From Clostridia bacterium (GTDB lineage: Bacteria > Bacillota > Clostridia > Christensenellales > Aristaeellaceae), in NCBI GenBank assembly GCA_016297535.1, contig JAEDGL010000153.1, positions 1 through 5,693 on the forward strand: a DNA stretch of 5,693 nt, written 5' to 3'. Position 1 is the stretch's first letter; each line of letters begins with the position of its first letter. A program made the position numbers and the translations under genes. The notes beneath the pieces were generated by a model. The model was given only the letters and a program-made list of their open reading frames with translations. It did no database searches and had not been told where the DNA came from. Shown here piece after piece: positions 5,028 to 5,693 of the stretch.

Positions 5028-5693
5028 TTACGCCCAGGGATTCTCCGTAGGATAGGGCAGGGTGGCGGGCTGGTTGTAGGCAATATCCTTCACGCCAAGG
5101 AACTTGAAGGTTTCAAACAGGTACTTGCCCACATGGCCGAAGGCCACGGCACCGTGGTGGGGATAGCGCTTCTGCACCAGCACGTGGCGGTAGAAGCGGC
5201 CCATTTCCTTGATGGCGAAAATGCCGATGCCGCCGAAGGACTGGGTGCCTACAGGCAGCACCTCGCCCTGGGCGATGTAGGAGCGCAGGTTGCCCTCGCT
5301 GTCGCACTGGAGGCGGAAGAAGGTGATGTCGCTGGCGGCGATATCGCCCTCGAGAGTGCCGCGGGAGATGTCGGGCTCGGAGCCGGCGGGCTCCAGCACG
5401 CGGTGCTGGATCAGCTGATACTTGACGGCACGGTCGGCGCACATCTTGCAGGAGGGGGTGTTGCCGCAGTGGAAGCCCATGAAGGTATCGGTCAGCTTGT
5501 AATCAAACTTGCCGGCGATCTCCTTGTCGTAGATGTAGCCGGGCACGGAGTTGTTGATATCCAGCAGGGTAACGGCATCCTTGGTAATGCAGGCGCCGAT
5601 GTACTCGCTCAGCGCGCCGTAGATATCCACCTCGCAGGCAACGGGAATGCCGCGGGAGGCCAGGCGGGAGTTGACGTAGCAGGGCTCAAAGCC
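5028..5693 (-). CDS. L-fucose/L-arabinose isomerase-family protein, C-terminal part (cut by the window edge)
   Basis: Cytoplasmic metal-dependent aldose-ketose isomerase; the visible 221 residues are the C-terminal half or so of an expected 470-500. The frame is open to the window edge, and the start lies outside. The reading GFEPCYVNSRLASRG...CEVDIYGALSEY continues upstream of a GTG at 5630, so that GTG is internal. Glu21 in CEVD and Asp45 in LLDINN are 24 residues apart, as are the metal ligands Glu337 and Asp361 of E. coli FucI. His179/His180 in YPHHGAVAFGH is a candidate for the third ligand. GNTPSCKMC (77-85) has a Cys pair, and EPDISRGTLEGDI, SYIAQGEVLP and SFGGIGIFAI are typical of the clostridial branch. 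The ending LPYPTENPWA is complete. The substrate (L-fucose, D-arabinose or L-arabinose) is not resolved. It converges on the ROK kinase gene, separated by the hairpin element. Confidence 0.87.
   Translation of the reverse strand, partial: GFEPCYVNSRLASRGIPVACEVDIYGALSEYIGACITKDAVTLLDINNSVPGYIYDKEIAGKFDYKLTDTFMGFHCGNTPSCKMCADRAVKYQLIQHRVLEPAGSEPDISRGTLEGDIAASDITFFRLQCDSEGNLRSYIAQGEVLPVGTQSFGGIGIFAIKEMGRFYRHVLVQKRYPHHGAVAFGHVGKYLFETFKFLGVKDIAYNQPATLPYPTENPWA

Noticed and set aside
4784..5083. Possible small leftward gene of 99 codons through the hairpin element
   Set aside because: It begins inside the isomerase coding region, runs through the terminator and hairpins, has no ribosome site, and encodes an Arg/Pro/Ala-rich sequence.

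Overview
The window looks like chromosome from a GC-rich, low-oxygen Gram-positive bacterium, most likely an uncultured gut-type member of the Clostridia. The reasons are strong Shine-Dalgarno sites (AAAGGAGG, GGAGG), compact co-directional gene groups, intrinsic terminators with U-tracts, an RsfA/Myb-like regulator, and a sugar isomerase of a type I associate with Clostridia. No rRNA, tRNA, CRISPR array, transposase or phage gene was found. The taxonomic guess is inference.

Layout, left to right. (1) Positions 1-182 hold no gene but two intrinsic terminators: one facing right for a gene left of the window (25-56), and one closing the leftward gene group (about 119-153). (2) A leftward group of three genes covers 2802 down to 183: a solute-binding-protein-like exported protein (1663-2802), an RsfA/Myb-like DNA-binding protein (862-1584) and a LacA/Maa-type sugar O-acetyltransferase (183-824). 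No terminator is visible between them. (3) The divergent gap 2803-2921 carries a good sigma-A-type promoter facing right, with a perfect inverted repeat over its -35 box. (4) A rightward pair follows: an exported ComEC-type metallo-beta-lactamase-fold hydrolase (2922-3800) and a zinc-type ROK fructokinase-like sugar kinase (3836-4720). (5) Positions 4721-5027 hold no convincing gene. They contain a striking block of about 286 bp made almost entirely of hairpins and bounded by two copies of a palindromic terminator-like repeat. (6) The right edge is the C-terminal 221 residues of an L-fucose/L-arabinose isomerase-family protein, reading leftward and cut by the window end.

Taken together, the sugar kinase, sugar isomerase, sugar acetyltransferase and solute-binding-like protein suggest carbohydrate use. 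However, they sit in three separate transcription units, and no permease or glycosidase is visible, so a single shared pathway is not shown. The item most worth a second look is the hairpin array at 4733-5018. It resembles a non-coding dispersed element (MITE/REP-like) with 17-bp terminal inverted repeats that are themselves terminators. Second are the stand-alone exported ComEC-like hydrolase and the two-repeat Myb-like regulator, neither of which has an assigned substrate or target.
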